A stretch of DNA of 64,000 nt from Psychroflexus aestuariivivens (GTDB taxonomy: Bacteria > Bacteroidota > Bacteroidia > Flavobacteriales > Flavobacteriaceae): positions 186,001 to 250,000 of the forward strand of contig NZ_RQVT01000050.1 in NCBI RefSeq assembly GCF_004010055.1, given 5' to 3'. Within the stretch, counting starts at the first letter, position 1, and each line of letters starts with the position of its first letter. Position numbers and translations under genes: made by a program. Under the pieces are notes generated by a model. That model was given only the letters and a program-made list of their open reading frames with translations, had not been told where the DNA came from and made no database searches. Shown in pieces: positions 61,462 to 64,000 of this stretch.

Positions 61462-63858
61462 ATGAATTTTAAATTATTTTTTTCTTCCATCCTGTTCCTA
61501 TTATTGACAACAACCAGTTTAAAGGCTCAGAACAATCCAGATTTTTATGTAGAAAACGGCACCTGTAAATGCCCGGATGCTGCAATTGGCGATACGGGAA
61601 CATTGACCATAAATGGCGAAACCAACACCTTTACTAAAAGAACCAGAGCTCAACTTGATGCTTTAATAGATAATTATATTTCTGACCCACAAATTGCACT
61701 GACCTGTACATCAGGGATTACGGATATGAACAGTTTATTTCAACAAACTGATTTTAATCAAGATATCAACCATTGGGATACTTCTAATGTGACGGATATG
61801 AGTGAGATGTTTGCTTGGGCTTATTGGTTCAATCAAGACATCGGCAATTGGGATACTTCTAGTGTAACTGATATGAATTATATGTTTCAAGATGCTAATG
61901 TATTTAATCAAGACATCGGCAGTTGGGACACCTCTAATGTGTCTGATATGAGAGGTATGTTTTCTTTTTCTTTTTTGTTCAATCAAGATATCGGATCTTG
62001 GGATACTTCTAATATTACTAATATGTTTGGAATGTTTTCTAGTGCAAATGCATTCAATCAAGATATCAGTTCTTGGGACACCTCTAGTGTTACTAGTATG
62101 TATGCTATGTTTTTTGATGCTGTTGCATTCAATCAAGACATCGGTAATTGGAATACGGCTAATGTGACTGATATGGGTAGTATGTTTGGTTCTGCTTGGG
62201 AATTCGATCAAGACATCAGCAATTGGGACACAGCTAATGTGATTGATTTTGAGGATATGTTTGAAAATGCTCAAAGTTTTAATCAAAATTTATCAAACTG
62301 GGATTTTGCAACAAATGATTTAACTGATTTTATAAGTGAGTCTGGTATGAGTAGTTCAAATTATGACCTACTTATCGATAGACTTGTTGAACTAAATATA
62401 AATAATGGCACTTTAGGAGCAGAAAATATAGAATACTGTGATGCTTTTTCACGTCAGCAACTTATTAATGCTGGTTGGACCATTACAGATGCTGGCACAG
62501 CTGATGGATGTGATTTAAATTATGTTTCTGGTCAAATATTGTATGATGAAATGAATGATGGCTGTGATGCTAGTGATAACAATTTGTCGGGTTATTTGAT
62601 CAATGTCAATAATGGAACTGAAGATCTAGGCTTTGCCATAGATGAAAATAGTCAATTTCTTATTCCATTAAATTCAGGAAATTATACCTTAAGTATTTTA
62701 AACTTAAATTCTAATTTTACCGCGACACCTTCCAGTCAATCTATCAACTTCTCTGGTCAAAATGAAATTATAGAAAATATAGACTTCTGTATTACCGCTA
62801 ACCAGCAATTTGAAGATTTATCTGTAGATATTTTCCCGCTTGAAGATGCAATTCCAGGTTTTGAAACGGATTATCAAATTGTAGTCAGCAATAATGGCAC
62901 GCAAACGGTTCCTAATGTTCAAGTTACTTTTGCCTATGATGGAAATTTCCAAAGTTTTATGTCTGCTACTGAAACACCTTCAGGAAATACTACTGATTTA
63001 TTAACTTTCGATTTTACTGATATTGAACCTTTTTCTCAGGAAGTCTTTGAAATCACCTTAATTAATGTTGTGCCGCCAACCTTAAATGGCGGTGAAATCT
63101 TGACCTTTACAGCGCAAGTAACGCCAGATGTAAATGATGAGAATGCTGAAGATAATACAGCTATTTACGATCAAACTGTTGTTAATTCTTATGACCCTAA
63201 TGACAAAATGGTGGTTCAAGGTGAGGAAATTGTAGATGAAGACATCAACCAATATCTCGATTACAGAATTCGTTTTCAAAATTTAGGGACGGCTAATGCG
63301 CTTAACGTCAAGATTACAGATACAATCAGCGATAAGTTAGACTGGACGACTTTTCAGCCGATCAGTTCAAGTCATGATTTCCGAGTAGAAATTGTGGATG
63401 GTGAGCAAATTAATTATTATTTTGATAATATCAATTTACCGTACGAAGATTTAGACGAAGAAGGTAGTAACGGCTATATCACTTACAAAATCAAACCCAA
63501 ATCGAATGTTCAAATCAGTGATGTTATAGAAAATACGGCTTATATCTATTTTGATTTTAATTTACCGATTGTTACCAACACCGCCACAACAACAGTGGTT
63601 GATGAGTTGAGTGTAGAGAATTTTAACCTAGGTGAAATAAATGTCTATCCAAATCCAGTTGAAAATATGCTTCATTTTGATTGGTCTTCACACTTAAATG
63701 TAGAGTCTATAAGTCTTTATGACCTCAATGGAAAACTTATCAAAACTTTTGAAAATCAAAAAGTTTTAGATGTTAGTCAAATTGAAAATGGAATTTATAT
63801 TTTGAAAGTAAAAACGGACAAAGGAAGTTTTCATGAGAAAGTAATCAAAGGAATATAG
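61462..63858 (+). CDS. BspA-type repeat surface protein with type IX sorting domain
   Basis: The 798-residue product starts with a signal peptide ending SLKAQ. Residues about 88-286 hold eight tandem 25-residue repeats of the DUF285/BspA type (consensus D-M-x-x-M-F...FNQDI-x-x-W-D-T-S-N-V-T). Later come a SdrD-like or DUF11-like region ([31 protein letters not shown]) and a C-terminal type IX sorting domain ([44 protein letters not shown]). It should be exported through the Sec and type IX systems and attached to or released from the surface. BspA repeats are often adhesive; that role is inferred. The ATG at 61462 is chosen over an upstream TTG. Confidence 0.9.
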   Translation: MNFKLFFSSILFLLLTTTSLKAQNNPDFYVENGTCKCPDAAIGDTGTLTINGETNTFTKRTRAQLDALIDNYISDPQIALTCTSGITDMNSLFQQTDFNQDINHWDTSNVTDMSEMFAWAYWFNQDIGNWDTSSVTDMNYMFQDANVFNQDIGSWDTSNVSDMRGMFSFSFLFNQDIGSWDTSNITNMFGMFSSANAFNQDISSWDTSSVTSMYAMFFDAVAFNQDIGNWNTANVTDMGSMFGSAWEFDQDISNWDTANVIDFEDMFENAQSFNQNLSNWDFATNDLTDFISESGMSSSNYDLLIDRLVELNINNGTLGAENIEYCDAFSRQQLINAGWTITDAGTADGCDLNYVSGQILYDEMNDGCDASDNNLSGYLINVNNGTEDLGFAIDENSQFLIPLNSGNYTLSILNLNSNFTATPSSQSINFSGQNEIIENIDFCITANQQFEDLSVDIFPLEDAIPGFETDYQIVVSNNGTQTVPNVQVTFAYDGNFQSFMSATETPSGNTTDLLTFDFTDIEPFSQEVFEITLINVVPPTLNGGEILTFTAQVTPDVNDENAEDNTAIYDQTVVNSYDPNDKMVVQGEEIVDEDINQYLDYRIRFQNLGTANALNVKITDTISDKLDWTTFQPISSSHDFRVEIVDGEQINYYFDNINLPYEDLDEEGSNGYITYKIKPKSNVQISDVIENTAYIYFDFNLPIVTNTATTTVVDELSVENFNLGEINVYPNPVENMLHFDWSSHLNVESISLYDLNGKLIKTFENQKVLDVSQIENGIYILKVKTDKGSFHEKVIKGI
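61723..62319 (+). repeat. Eight tandem 75-bp repeats inside the BspA-type gene
   Basis: Seven units of exactly 25 codons follow a first unit of 24, each carrying FNQDI-x-x-W-D-T or a close variant. Unit sequences have diverged at the bump positions but keep the frame, so the array is in-frame and coding. Confidence 0.9.
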
Positions 63859-63880
63859 AAAATTAATATTAGAAAAAACT

Positions 63881-63915
63881 AAACCCACAAGATTTTGGAA
63901 AACTTGTGGGTTTTT
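63881..63915. terminator. Bidirectional terminator after the BspA-type gene
   Basis: Perfect 11-bp arms AAACCCACAAG (63881-63891) and CTTGTGGGTTT (63903-63913), an 11-base loop and flanking A and T runs, between two convergent genes. Confidence 0.9.
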
Positions 63916-63928
63916 AGAATTTTAATTC

Positions 63929-64000
63929 CTACTCCTTCATCTGAATCTGTATCACGCTAGAGTAAGTTTTAGGATTGTAACCTAGGGCTTTGATTTCGGA
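63929..64000 (-). CDS. C-terminal end of a gene cut by the right window edge
   Basis: A minus-strand frame enters at base 64000 and ends at TAG (63929-63931). The visible 23 residues read SEIKALGYNPKTYSSVIQ and end IQMKE. A bidirectional terminator directly follows, which supports a real 3-prime gene end. Nothing can be said about the product. Confidence 0.6.
   Translation of the reverse strand, partial: SEIKALGYNPKTYSSVIQIQMKE

Noticed and set aside
61735-62286. 183-codon minus-strand open frame with internal repeats
   Set aside because: It is the mirror frame of the BspA repeat array; its repetitive look comes from the DNA repeats on the plus strand.
61723-62319. Possible CRISPR or non-coding repeat array
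   Set aside because: The units are adjacent 75-bp in-frame coding repeats without spacers and match BspA-type protein repeats.

Overview
The window is AT-rich DNA from a Bacteroidota genome, most likely a marine Flavobacteriaceae. The evidence is: lipoproteins with Bacteroidota-style signal peptides, a type IX secretion sorting domain (gene at 61462-63858), a SusR-like propeller/LuxR regulator, family proteins typical of the phylum (DUF4199, DUF2795, DUF3109, head-GIN, ABC permease-M1 peptidase fusion), and many exact copies of the Bacteroidota -7 promoter element TAnnTTTG just upstream of start codons. The genus cannot be fixed from the sequence alone.

Region 1 (1-19875, all minus strand) is a beta-1,3/1,6-glucan (laminarin-type) utilisation locus. 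In transcription order it holds an MFS sugar porter and a SusR-like membrane regulator; a GH3 beta-glucosidase lipoprotein; then a tight seven-gene operon: a glycosidase TIM barrel fused to an outer-membrane beta-barrel, a glycan-binding lipoprotein, a GH16 laminarinase, a PKD lipoprotein, a cytosolic GH149-type phosphorylase, a GH17 glucanase and a GH30 glycosidase that runs off the left edge. There is no SusC/SusD pair; the glycosidase-barrel fusion sits where SusC normally would. This is the most unusual feature of the window. Inferred flow: surface and periplasmic GH16, GH17 and GH30 cut and debranch the glucan, GH3 releases glucose, the porter imports sugar and GH149 phosphorolyses oligosaccharides in the cytosol. 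An 11-bp motif is shared by the promoter regions of the porter and of the fusion-led operon.

Region 2 (20080-34462) is mostly housekeeping: zinc alcohol dehydrogenase, DUF2237, aldo/keto reductase, trpS, plsC-like acyltransferase, YebC, an outer-membrane protein, DUF4199, secA, DUF2795, DUF3108, a prolyl oligopeptidase lipoprotein and asd.

Region 3 (34624-41764, mostly plus) holds an ABC-F ATPase, a small toxin-antitoxin pair, two tiny membrane proteins, a methyltransferase-like protein and mfd. Region 4 (41770-48294, minus) looks like one six-gene envelope operon: M23 peptidase, GH3-auxin-type acyl-adenylating enzyme, a nucleosidase-like protein of unknown role, and rfbB-rfbC-rfbD for dTDP-L-rhamnose.

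Region 5 (48402-63858) holds tatA, lpxH, a head-GIN protein with a metallo-beta-lactamase exonuclease, an ABC ATPase with a permease-aminopeptidase fusion, a small membrane protein with marC, DUF3109, nrdB-nrdA preceded by two DnaA-box-like sites, and a secreted BspA-repeat protein with a type IX sorting domain. A truncated gene enters at the right edge. No tRNA, rRNA, CRISPR array, insertion sequence or prophage was recognised.
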